DNA of 64,000 nt from contig NZ_JXXU01000027.1 of the NCBI RefSeq assembly GCF_000967495.1, positions 42,683 to 106,682 of the forward strand, written 5' to 3'. Origin of the DNA: Vibrio neptunius. Its GTDB lineage: Bacteria > Pseudomonadota > Gammaproteobacteria > Enterobacterales > Vibrionaceae. Shown in pieces: positions 1-8,937 of this stretch (the first letter of the stretch is position 1; the number at the start of each line of letters is the position of its first letter). Under the pieces are notes generated by a model. That model saw only the letters and a list, made by a program, of their open reading frames with translations. It searched no databases and was not told the origin of the DNA. Made by a program: the position numbers and the translations under genes.

Positions 1-1
1 C

Positions 2-223
2 GCGAATCTAATGACGTGGCTCAGAGGAAACTATCAGCACCTACCAGATGCCGAGCTGTTGCGGCTCTATCACGAGCTTGTTCGCGACCCTCAGTGGCAA
101 AGCACATTAGGGGCGAGCTCAAGTACTACAGCGCTGAACACAGTAGCCGTAACCTACCACCCTCACGAAATAAAGATGTTGACTGGCTCAACAAATGCAA
201 AGGATGTTGATAATGCAAACTAG
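2..223 (+). CDS. jetA: JetA-like Wadjet subunit, C-terminal end (partial)
   Basis: The frame is open from the left edge of the window to a TAA at 221-223, so only the last ~73 residues of a longer gene are present. The piece alone has no diagnostic motif. I call it JetA (the kleisin-like subunit of the Wadjet SMC complex) from position: it sits directly upstream of, and overlaps by 11 bases, a JetB/JetC/JetD-like cassette on the same strand. Its charged C-terminus is unremarkable. It could instead be another gene in the same operon. Confidence 0.5.
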   Translation, partial: ANLMTWLRGNYQHLPDAELLRLYHELVRDPQWQSTLGASSSTTALNTVAVTYHPHEIKMLTGSTNAKDVDNAN

Positions 224-776
224 CAAAATCGATTTAAATGAGCTGGCTCATCTGACTGAGCTATTTACCTTTTTTAATTCTGGCCGGCACCTAAATCGCT
301 CGACAGATGCGGCTCTATGGCATGAGCTAGAACAGCAAGCAGAGCAGTACCAGTACCTATTTGCTAACTTGGGTTTTGACTTGCGCATTGATGGACGGGG
401 TTTTGCTTGGTTCCATGATGAAGATGGTAACCAGAACATCAATAAACAATCACGCCAGTTAGCACTATTGCTGATGGTGATATTTGACCATCAAGCTGAT
501 AGCGGCCGCTCCCTCGGTCAGTTTTACCAATGGACGATTGATAATGCCTTGCTAGATGAGATCTACGAAAGGCATCAAGAGCTTTTGGATGCAGAAGAGA
601 TCGACCAAGATGCACTAGCAAAGATACTCGATAACGCAGTGCGAAAAGGCTTTGCCGCTCAAGAGAATAATCACTGGCGTTTGCTGCCTTCGGTATATCG
701 ATACCTAGACCATTTCGAAGCTATCACTGAACAAACATCCGAAAGTGATGTGGTCGCTTATGAGGAAGATGAATAA
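213..776 (+). CDS. jetB: JetB-like (DUF4194/MukE-like) subunit of Wadjet
   Basis: This is a protein of about 187 residues, the usual size of the winged-helix KITE/MukE-like subunit of Wadjet (JetB, DUF4194). That subunit bridges the kleisin JetA and the SMC-like ATPase JetC in the cytoplasm. Visible family-like features are the GFDLRIDGRGFAWF stretch, then a hydrophobic helix (LALLLMVIFDHQ) and an acidic C-terminus. ATGs at 195, 204 and 213 are in frame. I prefer 213 because AAAGG lies about nine bases upstream. It overlaps the end of jetA, and its TAA shares a base with the jetC start (TAATG), which indicates translational coupling. Confidence 0.7.
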   Translation: MQTSKIDLNELAHLTELFTFFNSGRHLNRSTDAALWHELEQQAEQYQYLFANLGFDLRIDGRGFAWFHDEDGNQNINKQSRQLALLLMVIFDHQADSGRSLGQFYQWTIDNALLDEIYERHQELLDAEEIDQDALAKILDNAVRKGFAAQENNHWRLLPSVYRYLDHFEAITEQTSESDVVAYEEDE

Positions 777-3568
777 TGTTAAGTTACGGCTTTCAACGTT
801 TAGCGTTAATTGGCAGTGCTGGGTACCAGCGAGCAGAACTTCCTCTTGATGACTCTGTGTCACTAATTGCACCAAATAACCATGGCAAAACAAGCTTAAT
901 TAACGCACTCCAGTTTCTGCTCATTATCGACCAAAGAAGGATGGATTTTGGCTCTCATACATTAGAGAAAGCTCGCCGTTTTTACTTCCCGAACAATAGC
1001 GCTTACATTCTGCTAGAGGTCATCTTGCCACAAACTGGCACCGTGGTGTTTGGCTGTGTTGGTAAAGGGGTAGGTTATGACTACGAATACTTCGCTTACA
1101 AAGGTGAATTAAACCTAGATGATTTCCGAATGGATGATGGCAATATCGTTGCCCAACCAAAGTTAGTCAACCACTTAGCGACGAAGCAGCATCGAGTCTA
1201 TAAATTCAATGATAAAGAGTTTCGACACTCTATTTATGGTGGTGCCAAAAGCAAGAAAGCAAGCGACATCGACTTTACGGTATTCAAACTGGAGAGTGTC
1301 AGTCATGCTAGCCCTTACCAGCAAGTACTAACTAAAACGCTTAGGCTCGATAAGCTCAACTCCAGTGATGTGAAAGACTACTTGTTGAAGATATTTAGTC
1401 GAGAGCTACCTAATTCCAGCATCGATTTTAAGCAGGAGTGGGAGAAAGCATTTCAAGATATCAATCTAGAACGTGAGCAGTACCTAGCAGCCGTTAATAA
1501 TCTGGAAACGATTCATGAGCTTGAACAAAAGTTTGAGCTTACGTTGTCGCTACGAGGAAAGATCGCCGCATGTCAGCCTAAAGTTAATGAGCTACTGCAA
1601 GATTGGCACGGTCATGTTCAAACTCAAAAAGAGAACTTAAATTATCAGAAAACAGAGTTGGAACAGAAGCAATCTGGCCTGCAAGAAGAAGATAGAGAAA
1701 ACGTTAAAAAAGAGGAGCAACTCAAAGTTAGCTTAAAAGAATGCCAGAAGGCTGATGAAGAGCAGGAATCATTATCTATTCGTTTCGCTCTGGTCCCCGA
1801 TGAGTCATATATGAATAGACAGCTGCTATCAGCTAAGCGTGAATACGATATTCAAGCAGCACTGTGTGTTCAATCTCAAAAATTCTCCTCAAAGGAACTG
1901 GAGAAACAGCTAAACGAACGTAAGACCCAACTTGTTACTTTAGAGTCACAACGTAAAACGTTGGGAGACAATCTTTATCTTCATCTATCTAAACGGCTCG
2001 ATACTCCCGAGTTAGAAAAGCTAAATAAAGTGCTGAACTCACAAGTGATGCAATTGCCACCAGAGCAGTATTCACTCGACATTAATCAGCTGCGAGAAGT
2101 ACTGAAAGGTGAATCATTCAATAAACTCTCTCTGGCTGGCTTAACGTTATCGCTCAATGAGCTTATTCCTCAGCATGTTCAAAAAACAGAGCAAGAGCTT
2201 ATTGAAGAAATACACAGTGTTAATGAGCAGATAGAGAACCTTAAAGATTTGCTTGAAGCAAGCAAAGAAAGTGAGATTGCTGAAAACAAAAAGAGCGAAT
2301 TAAACCGTGCAGTAAGGCAGTGTGAACAGGATCTTGAGGATTACCAAAAGCTTCAACAGTTAACAAAAAGTCAGGCTCAGCGATCTGAGCAAAAAGAGAC
2401 GCTTGGGCAAGAGCTAAAAACCATTACTGCTGAGCTAGATAATGCAGAACAAAGGCATAAAACGATAACGGCCCAAATCAATGAAATTGCAGGTAAGTTA
2501 GCTCAGCTTAAAACGGATAGTGAAAGTGTTGAAAAGCTAAAAAATCAAAGAATTGATGATCAATCGCTGTTTAGCATGCTTTCGGAACAACCACATACCC
2601 CATGGATAGTGATGGATGAGTGGTCTCTCGAGTATCTACCTGTTCGCCTCGAACAGTTTATCGAGGATTGTAAAGACCTCGATAAGTTGTCCAAAGAATT
2701 GCGTCAAATGAAAAACGAGTTAAGCCAAAAGGGCCTCACTAAGTTCCAGATGGCACAAACTCAGGATGAAGAGTTAAAAGGCATCATTAAATTCAGTCAT
2801 TGTTTGGATAATGAGAAGAAAGCACTGGAAAGACGAGCCCGCTCGGCAGTGGTAAACGTCACCGCTAGTCTAAGAGAGCTGCGTAGTGGACTCTATGCAC
2901 TACAAAGCAAGATGAAGGAATTCAACCGGCTAATCAGTCATAGGCAGTTATCAGATCTCAAAACATTCAAGATTGAACCAGTTGAGGAGAGCCAGCTTGT
3001 AGATGCGATGAATGTATTGATACAGCAAGCAGAGCAAACTGAAAGCGGCCAGAGTTTTGAGCTGTTTGATCAAGGCAGTATCCTTGATGACGCCGAGTTA
3101 GATCGAGCGAAGAGCCTGTTGATTGATGAAGGTAATGCTCGCCAAGGGCTGAGGGTGGCAGACTTGTTCAGACTTGAGTTTGTCGTTGCCAAGCAAGGGC
3201 AACAACAAGAGTCATTTGAAGATATTGATAGTGCGGCTTCTAACGGAACCGTATTGATGGCCAAGCTTGTGACAGGTCTTGCGATGCTCCATCTAATGCA
3301 AGATAAACGTCACCAAATGAAAGCGGTATGTTATTTGGATGAGGCGTTGGCACTGGATACCAAGAACCAAGCTAATTTGATTGAAATTGCTGAACAGTTC
3401 GGTTTCGCACTGATTTTTGCTTCTCCAGCACCGTTAACCACGGCGCGTTATTGTGTGCCAATCCACCAGACTAATGGTAAGAACCACATCAGCAAAAATA
3501 GTTGGCAGATTTTCGAACCAATTGAGAGCCAAGAATTGTCGCAACCACAAGTGGAGCCATCACTATGA
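776..3568 (+). CDS. jetC: JetC-like SMC-family ATPase of a Wadjet system
   Basis: A 930-residue SMC/MukB-like ATPase. The P-loop is at residues 32-40 (APNNHGKTS), long heptad-rich coiled-coil helices occupy roughly 225-345 and 350-720, an ABC signature-like segment (SNGTVLMAKL) lies near 820, and Walker B (CYLDEAL) lies near 850. In Wadjet systems this subunit extrudes DNA loops and recognises small circular plasmids. The P-loop departs from the common GPNGSGKS form, with Asn-His in place of Gly-Ser. The protein is shorter than many JetC or MksB proteins, so this is a compact variant. Its TGA overlaps the jetD ATG (ATGA). Family assignment rests on architecture and gene order. Confidence 0.8.
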   Translation: MLSYGFQRLALIGSAGYQRAELPLDDSVSLIAPNNHGKTSLINALQFLLIIDQRRMDFGSHTLEKARRFYFPNNSAYILLEVILPQTGTVVFGCVGKGVGYDYEYFAYKGELNLDDFRMDDGNIVAQPKLVNHLATKQHRVYKFNDKEFRHSIYGGAKSKKASDIDFTVFKLESVSHASPYQQVLTKTLRLDKLNSSDVKDYLLKIFSRELPNSSIDFKQEWEKAFQDINLEREQYLAAVNNLETIHELEQKFELTLSLRGKIAACQPKVNELLQDWHGHVQTQKENLNYQKTELEQKQSGLQEEDRENVKKEEQLKVSLKECQKADEEQESLSIRFALVPDESYMNRQLLSAKREYDIQAALCVQSQKFSSKELEKQLNERKTQLVTLESQRKTLGDNLYLHLSKRLDTPELEKLNKVLNSQVMQLPPEQYSLDINQLREVLKGESFNKLSLAGLTLSLNELIPQHVQKTEQELIEEIHSVNEQIENLKDLLEASKESEIAENKKSELNRAVRQCEQDLEDYQKLQQLTKSQAQRSEQKETLGQELKTITAELDNAEQRHKTITAQINEIAGKLAQLKTDSESVEKLKNQRIDDQSLFSMLSEQPHTPWIVMDEWSLEYLPVRLEQFIEDCKDLDKLSKELRQMKNELSQKGLTKFQMAQTQDEELKGIIKFSHCLDNEKKALERRARSAVVNVTASLRELRSGLYALQSKMKEFNRLISHRQLSDLKTFKIEPVEESQLVDAMNVLIQQAEQTESGQSFELFDQGSILDDAELDRAKSLLIDEGNARQGLRVADLFRLEFVVAKQGQQQESFEDIDSAASNGTVLMAKLVTGLAMLHLMQDKRHQMKAVCYLDEALALDTKNQANLIEIAEQFGFALIFASPAPLTTARYCVPIHQTNGKNHISKNSWQIFEPIESQELSQPQVEPSL

Positions 3569-4437
3569 GCCAGGTATTGGCTAAAGCACTAACGCGACTA
3601 ATTGAGGTGTACCCTGATTCCATTGCCGGAAGCACATTGACGCCATCTCAGAAGAAGCAGCTTGAAGAGTTCAGCCGCAAAACTCAGAGTGTACAAGTTA
3701 CTCCTAAAGGCCGTGGAGTGGTCTACCGCATTCTAGATATGGATGTCGTTAAAGTCACACTGGAGCAGCTGGCACCAAATCAAAACGTGTCTCCATCAGC
3801 CCCGCAAAGAGCCGTAAACATAGCCTCCACACGCAGCAGCAAACAAGGAAGAGTAGGTCACGATGTCACCTACGTGCTGGCTAAAGCGGTTGCAAATCCG
3901 TTATGGGAGGTTTCTGGAGCACTCACTGAGCACTTAAATGTAGCGACAGAAGAGTTTGGTGTTTTTTCCCTTGAGGTGGGCGGAGAAAGAAATAGCGATC
4001 TTAACACTCGTCACTCTATTTGGCTGGTGGAAAACCAAGCATTGTTTGACCGTCTAGATTGGCTACCCAATAACGTACCCACGACCGTTATATGGTATCG
4101 AGGGCAACTACACAACAAGCTGATCGAATGGCTATCCGTACCTGAAAGGGCGTCGATGGTCTATTTCTTTGCCGATTATGACGGCGTAGGGCTGAACAAC
4201 TACCGACGCCTGAATGATAGGCTTAAAGAAAGAGCTGAGTTTTGGGTGATGCCTAACTGGAAGGAACTTTTGAACCGCTATGGGCAAAATCAGCTTTGGG
4301 TGGATACTGCCCGTGAATTTGACGCTTTCGAGCGAAACAGCCAAAGACTTTTAGATCAATATACATATCTGCGAGAGCTCGTGACCGAAATGAAGAGACA
4401 AGGCTTAGCTTTGGAGCAAGAGGCTATCTGGCTGTAG
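3565..4437 (+). CDS. jetD: JetD-like Toprim nuclease of a Wadjet system
   Basis: A 290-residue protein whose C-terminal half carries a Toprim-like acidic loop, FADYDGVGLNNYRRL, with DYD at residues 204-206. This matches the place where JetD (DUF3322/DUF2220, topoisomerase VI A-like) holds its metal-binding aspartates and cleaves the plasmid held by the SMC motor. The N-terminal ~110 residues look like a DNA-binding winged-helix region. Typical JetD proteins are nearer 380-400 residues, so this one is compact. It is the last gene of the overlapping jet operon. About 190 non-coding bases separate it from the helicase gene. Confidence 0.72.
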   Translation: MSQVLAKALTRLIEVYPDSIAGSTLTPSQKKQLEEFSRKTQSVQVTPKGRGVVYRILDMDVVKVTLEQLAPNQNVSPSAPQRAVNIASTRSSKQGRVGHDVTYVLAKAVANPLWEVSGALTEHLNVATEEFGVFSLEVGGERNSDLNTRHSIWLVENQALFDRLDWLPNNVPTTVIWYRGQLHNKLIEWLSVPERASMVYFFADYDGVGLNNYRRLNDRLKERAEFWVMPNWKELLNRYGQNQLWVDTAREFDAFERNSQRLLDQYTYLRELVTEMKRQGLALEQEAIWL

Positions 4438-4624
4438 CTTGGTTTGAAAATGAACTTTATGAGTGGATGGATGAGTGTCTAGCTTTAAGGTAATTCAATA
4501 CCGCTTTGTTTTTAAGGTAGCCGTCACACTCTATCAGTCTTTTGTCATTCTTCATCGCCTTATGCAATCAGGCTGTATATTATCGTAACTTAATGATCTT
4601 TGAGGTATTGATAGGCGTTAATTC

Positions 4625-7600
4625 GTGGATAGTAGAAAAGAAGACTCGATAAATATATTGAAATCCTGGCATTTAGTGGAGTTTTTTCAAGCCTACTCGT
4701 TACCAGACAAAGATGACAGTAAAATTGCACCAGTAAACGTGTCCGGTTACGAATTGCAGTCCCAAGGTAATCATCTACTTCCTTGGTTAAATCCTGCGGT
4801 TCGTGACTCACTCGGTCTTACCCCAGGTAAAAAGTGTGTTTATACCTTATATTTGGGGCTGTTCAATAAATCGGCGATAGATAAAAAAGTTGCAGAGTAT
4901 TTTTCCACCAACAACCAGGAAGAATGTGTCTCTGAAGAAATAGAGCAAAGAAGAGACAATGAAGGGGCATCTTGCTTTGCTAAGTTGATGTTGGATGAGT
5001 TTGGCACCCCTCGTCTGGACACATTTTCGGTAAGCACGTTACCTTGGGCACTAGCAGAGTTACTCGCGGGGAGAGCTACAGCAATATCTCAAGAACGATT
5101 TGATAGTCGGTGTGACGATCTTAACGAATTTTTGGAGCGCTGGGAAACCACTTTGCCTAACCACCCTAGCTCAGAGGGTAGGCATACTCTTTGTGTGAAA
5201 AGCCTAATGAGCATGGTTGAGGGGCTTTACCAATGGGCTGGTATTTCTAATCAAGATTTGTTGCTTTCAGAGAACTCAAAGGTTTACCCGTTTCAGATGG
5301 CTTTTTATGAGTATGAGGCGAAGTCAGACAATCTTTTGGAGAACAAAAAGGCTCCAGGAAAAGTTGAAGATGAGAACGAAGATGAATCTAAAGAAGACGA
5401 ATCTCAGTTACCTATTCTAAATAGCTTTTATATTCGAGACATAGAGCGAGCTATTAATGCGATTTCCACTGGCAAGGCTAGCAAGCCTCTACAAACCTAC
5501 CTGGGACAAGCCACTTATAAGCATGTCGACCTGTATACCAACGATTCGATACCGTTAATTCATAATCACTTGAACCCCAAAGAAACACCAGAAGGAAGGT
5601 GGCTGACAGAGCCTGCACATAACATGTCTTTAATGCAGCAGTTCGCCATCAATACGGTATTTAAGGAGCTGAAAACAGGTGGAATGATCTCAGTTAATGG
5701 TCCTCCTGGCACCGGTAAAACGACGTTATTACGGGACATAATTGCGCAAAACATTGTTGAGAGAGCGAAGGTATTAGCTTCTTTTTCGAAGGTTAGCGAT
5801 GGGTTAAGTTCAGAAGGATTTCTTATTGAAGAGCTTACTGATTTTGAAATGGTTGTGGCGTCATCGAACAATGCCGCCGTTGAAAATATCTCAAAAGAGC
5901 TTCCTCAAGCAAAGTCGATAGCTGACAGATACGCTGATATCAGTTTTTTTCGTTCTGTAGCAAATCAAGTTAGTGCTGATGAAAAGAAAGGTCGTTTACA
6001 ACCTTTGGACGATAAAAAGCAGAGCTGGGGAAATATCTCAGCCGCTATGGGAGCTTATAAAAAGAGGCAAAGGTTTTTCGAACGCTTTTTCTTTAAATAT
6101 CATTATGAAAAAGGCAATGAGCCAGCGGTTAGAGAACCTTCTTTGGACTTCTTGAATTTTTGGCAATATCGCTCAACTTATACAGGGCCCTCTTTTCACA
6201 TTGCCAAAAGGACCTTTAACGAGAAGCTATCTCGTTTCCATGAGTTGAATGACAAGTTAGCCTATTTTGATAGCCTGCAAAAGACTTTCGATGAACATCA
6301 ATTTGATGTTGATTTGCATCAAATGAACCTAGTTCTAAATGAGCTAGAAAACTATGCCCATACGCTCTCTGTAGAGCTAGATGTCCTTAGTTCAACAAGA
6401 AATGCTGAAGTGAGAAGGGAAGAAGAAATTTCTATTTCCCTTGAGCTATTGAAGGTTAACTCACCAGGTTGGTTTAGTCGGTTCTTTAACACTAAAAAAA
6501 ATAAACAATATAAGGCTTCACTATCTCAAAAACTCGGTGAGTACGAAAATGTCAAAAAAGCTATTCGGTTGATTGTTGGTGATGTTGAAGCCAAAGAAAC
6601 CGAGAGAAAAGGGTGTGCAAAGAAAATTTCACAGCAGCAGGTCGATATTCAATCTAAAGAGCTTAAAAAGCAAAAGCTTTTAGATGAGTTAGATGCTTAT
6701 AGAGACGAGTTTAAGGGGTATCACTTACCAGAAACTACTGATGACATTGAGGGGCATGACAGACAGAGACACGCGTGCTGGCAGCAGGAAAAGATCAATG
6801 CACTGAGGTCTGACGTGTACGCTGCAGCGTTACTGCTTCATGAGGCTTGGTTGATCGAGGCTAGCAACCTGAATAGTTTTCGGTCTCAGATACATAAAGT
6901 GAATGATGTTGTTTTAGGGAAGAGTCGTGAGAATGCACTAGCGATTTGGCAGATACTATTTATGTTTGTCCCCGTGGTTTCGACGACTTTTGCTTCATTG
7001 GGAAATATGTTTTCTAAGCTACCGCCAGAATCTCTAGGTTGGCTCATGATTGATGAGGCAGGGCAAGCAATACCCCAAGCCGCAGTGGGTGGTTTGCTTC
7101 GTGCTAAGCGAGCTGTGGTAGTTGGGGACCCTCTGCAAATCGAACCTGTGTTTACTTCGCCTCCAGAGCTGATTGACTACTTAATGCAATCTAAGTTGCG
7201 AGAGAAATCAGAGAAGTGGGACCCTTGTATGTGGTCAGTTCAGACGTTAGCCGATCGCGTCAATCCATATGGCTGTATGATAAATATGGACGGTGAAGAT
7301 CAATGGATAGGCATACCATTATGGGTACATCGCCGATGTATCGAGCCAATGTTTAGCATTTCGAATGAAATAGCTTACAACAATCGAATGATACATGGCT
7401 CTGACAACGATAAAGATGTTGAGCCAAGAATTCACAAGACTTTAGGGCATAATCGCTGGAATGATTCACAAGGAGACTGTGTACTCAAACAATACAAGCG
7501 TGAGTTAGGTGAGGATGTTAAAACTCTTTTACTTGAATTAGCAGCGCATGATGGCGACTTAAACAGCATCTATCTTATAACGCCATTTAAAGCGGTAAGA

Positions 7601-7984
7601 AAAGAGTTGAAAGAAGATCTTCGGCGTAGCAAGTCAGAACTGCTTAACAATTCTAGTTGGTGTAACAAGGAGTTTAACAACTTTTTGAAATACAACGTCG
7701 GGACTGTACACACCTTTCAAGGGAAAGAGAATGATACCGTTATTTTGGTTCTCGGTTGTGACACTAAAAACAGTGGCGGGGCATTTTGGGCTTCTTCAAA
7801 ACCAAATTTGTTGAACGTGGCTGTTACCCGAGCCAAAAAACACTTGTTTGTTATCGGCGATATTCAGGTTTGGTCGGACAAGCGCTATTTTGATACAACA
7901 TACAGAAAGCTGACCCATCTTCGTAACGATGATTCTTCGCATGGCAATTGCGTAAAGACATGTGAAGAGACACTGTTTGTGTAG
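4625..7984 (+). CDS. Large SF1 (Dna2/UPF1-like) helicase with coiled-coil insert
   Basis: A 1119-residue superfamily-1 helicase. Walker A (GPPGTGKTT) lies near residue 360, Walker B (MIDEAGQA) near 807, a QxxF-type motif (TVHTFQGKEND) near 1028, and motif VI (NVAVTRAKKHLFVIGD) near 1064: the AAA_11/AAA_12 layout of Dna2/NAM7-like helicases. Between motifs I and II there is a ~270-residue charged, heptad-like insert (about 490-760). The N-terminal ~330 residues match nothing I recognise. The start is GTG (4625), with AGG about nine bases upstream. No fused nuclease domain is visible. It follows a Wadjet cassette on the same strand, so a defence role is plausible but inferred only from position. 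Confidence 0.8.
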   Translation: MDSRKEDSINILKSWHLVEFFQAYSLPDKDDSKIAPVNVSGYELQSQGNHLLPWLNPAVRDSLGLTPGKKCVYTLYLGLFNKSAIDKKVAEYFSTNNQEECVSEEIEQRRDNEGASCFAKLMLDEFGTPRLDTFSVSTLPWALAELLAGRATAISQERFDSRCDDLNEFLERWETTLPNHPSSEGRHTLCVKSLMSMVEGLYQWAGISNQDLLLSENSKVYPFQMAFYEYEAKSDNLLENKKAPGKVEDENEDESKEDESQLPILNSFYIRDIERAINAISTGKASKPLQTYLGQATYKHVDLYTNDSIPLIHNHLNPKETPEGRWLTEPAHNMSLMQQFAINTVFKELKTGGMISVNGPPGTGKTTLLRDIIAQNIVERAKVLASFSKVSDGLSSEGFLIEELTDFEMVVASSNNAAVENISKELPQAKSIADRYADISFFRSVANQVSADEKKGRLQPLDDKKQSWGNISAAMGAYKKRQRFFERFFFKYHYEKGNEPAVREPSLDFLNFWQYRSTYTGPSFHIAKRTFNEKLSRFHELNDKLAYFDSLQKTFDEHQFDVDLHQMNLVLNELENYAHTLSVELDVLSSTRNAEVRREEEISISLELLKVNSPGWFSRFFNTKKNKQYKASLSQKLGEYENVKKAIRLIVGDVEAKETERKGCAKKISQQQVDIQSKELKKQKLLDELDAYRDEFKGYHLPETTDDIEGHDRQRHACWQQEKINALRSDVYAAALLLHEAWLIEASNLNSFRSQIHKVNDVVLGKSRENALAIWQILFMFVPVVSTTFASLGNMFSKLPPESLGWLMIDEAGQAIPQAAVGGLLRAKRAVVVGDPLQIEPVFTSPPELIDYLMQSKLREKSEKWDPCMWSVQTLADRVNPYGCMINMDGEDQWIGIPLWVHRRCIEPMFSISNEIAYNNRMIHGSDNDKDVEPRIHKTLGHNRWNDSQGDCVLKQYKRELGEDVKTLLLELAAHDGDLNSIYLITPFKAVRKELKEDLRRSKSELLNNSSWCNKEFNNFLKYNVGTVHTFQGKENDTVILVLGCDTKNSGGAFWASSKPNLLNVAVTRAKKHLFVIGDIQVWSDKRYFDTTYRKLTHLRNDDSSHGNCVKTCEETLFV

Positions 7985-8072
7985 AATTGTTTTTGCCTTA
8001 TATCCTGTTAGGTACTGGGCCATCAACACAATGACAAGCTACTGTTATAGCTAACACTGTATTGATAGCGAT

Positions 8073-8100
8073 GGGAGACTACCAATGGAACTAGTCTCCC
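8073..8100. other. Perfect 9-bp hairpin downstream of the helicase gene
   Basis: GGGAGACTA (8073-8081) and TAGTCTCCC (8092-8100) form a perfect nine-pair stem with a ten-base loop. No T-run follows on either strand, so it is not a textbook intrinsic terminator. It abuts the first block of the PPC-gene relic at 8101. Confidence 0.5.
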
Positions 8101-8614
8101 AACTCGCTATACCATGCAGTGCCAAGTGGGCTGCGCTACTACTCTGCCTAAACCGCTGTTCAGAAGCCATGATGTGTACTAATTCATTACTATTTTGCTA
8201 ACAGTATGCCATTGAGCGCACTACCATCTGAGAGAGTAAAAACTTCATTATTGAAAAACACGATATCTGTTGTCGTGAAATCATCACGTTTAGATTCTGG
8301 AACCATCAGCTCATAGCGCCCTTGCACGTTACCACTCTCTGATAGCACAGTTATAATTACGGCATCTTGTGTTGGCTCTTGCACTATAAACCATCCGAAA
8401 GCTTTGCCTCCTAGAAACCTTGCGGTTGGATAGCCTTTCAGTCTAGTTTCACCTAGTTCATCAACATACGCTGCTGATTGAGTTTTAAGATGAAAGTTTA
8501 TTATCGCTGCCGCGATAACTAATAGAATGATGCTTACAAGTCCAAAAGTTATTTTAAGGGGTTTAGTCATATCCCGCTCTCTCACAAAGCCTAAGCTTGG
8601 GTACTTATAAAGGA
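8101..8614 (-). pseudogene. Interrupted 3' relic of a PPC-domain (DUF296) gene
   Basis: Two blocks resemble adjacent parts of the intact PPC gene at 17577-17975 in the same orientation. Block one, 8101-8124 (AACTCGCTATACC...), matches 17597-17615. Block two, 8566-8614 (GTCAT...CGCTCTCT, GCTTGGGTA, AAGGAT), matches about 17615-17662. The blocks are contiguous in the intact gene, but about 440 bases containing a small membrane-protein gene separate them here. Similarity fades upstream of 8614. This looks like a gene 3' end broken by an insertion. Confidence 0.5.
8190..8570 (-). CDS. Small single-TM protein of unknown function
   Basis: About 126 residues. One hydrophobic helix near the N-terminus (ITFGLVSIILLVIAAAIINF) is followed by a ~95-residue, probably extracytoplasmic domain with no motif I recognise. 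A GTG at 8585 is in frame, but ATG at 8570 has a better-placed purine-rich site (GAGAGAGCGGG) and is preferred. The start codon falls on the junction with the PPC-gene relic, so the ribosome-binding region appears to derive from that broken gene. The layout (one TM plus a small domain) resembles the 132-residue proteins at 33901 and 38338, without clear sequence identity. An immunity role is possible but unsupported. Confidence 0.55.
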   Translation of the reverse strand: MTKPLKITFGLVSIILLVIAAAIINFHLKTQSAAYVDELGETRLKGYPTARFLGGKAFGWFIVQEPTQDAVIITVLSESGNVQGRYELMVPESKRDDFTTTDIVFFNNEVFTLSDGSALNGILLAK

Positions 8615-8937
8615 TTGCTCATTACCTCGGCCAATATTTTCGTGAACTTTTGCAGTACTGAAGCAATGAGAGGCTGAGGAGAGCCAGTCGAGTCAATCAA
8701 CCGCTCGTTGGAAAATAGTTTGCGGCGAGTTTCACAAAACCAAACTAAAGATCAAAGCCTCAAGTGGGCAAATGAACGGGCCAAAGCGTCAAAGTGAAGG
8801 GTGAATCTGGGTATATGGTTAACTAAGCTCTATTTTAACTAGGCGGAATGCGGTAAAGAGCTGTCATTCTAACAGTAGATAAGCCTAACTATCACCGTTA
8901 TAGTCATATGCACTTTTGTTGATATTGGGTTTTGATT
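8615..8937. other. Intergenic stretch upstream of the first T6SS module
   Basis: There is no convincing ORF. It separates the PPC relic from the DUF6484 gene and presumably holds that module's promoter, although no clean -35/-10 pair stands out. It contains ATCACCGTTAT at 8891-8901, an 11-mer that recurs at the right end of this module and upstream of vgrG. Confidence 0.5.
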
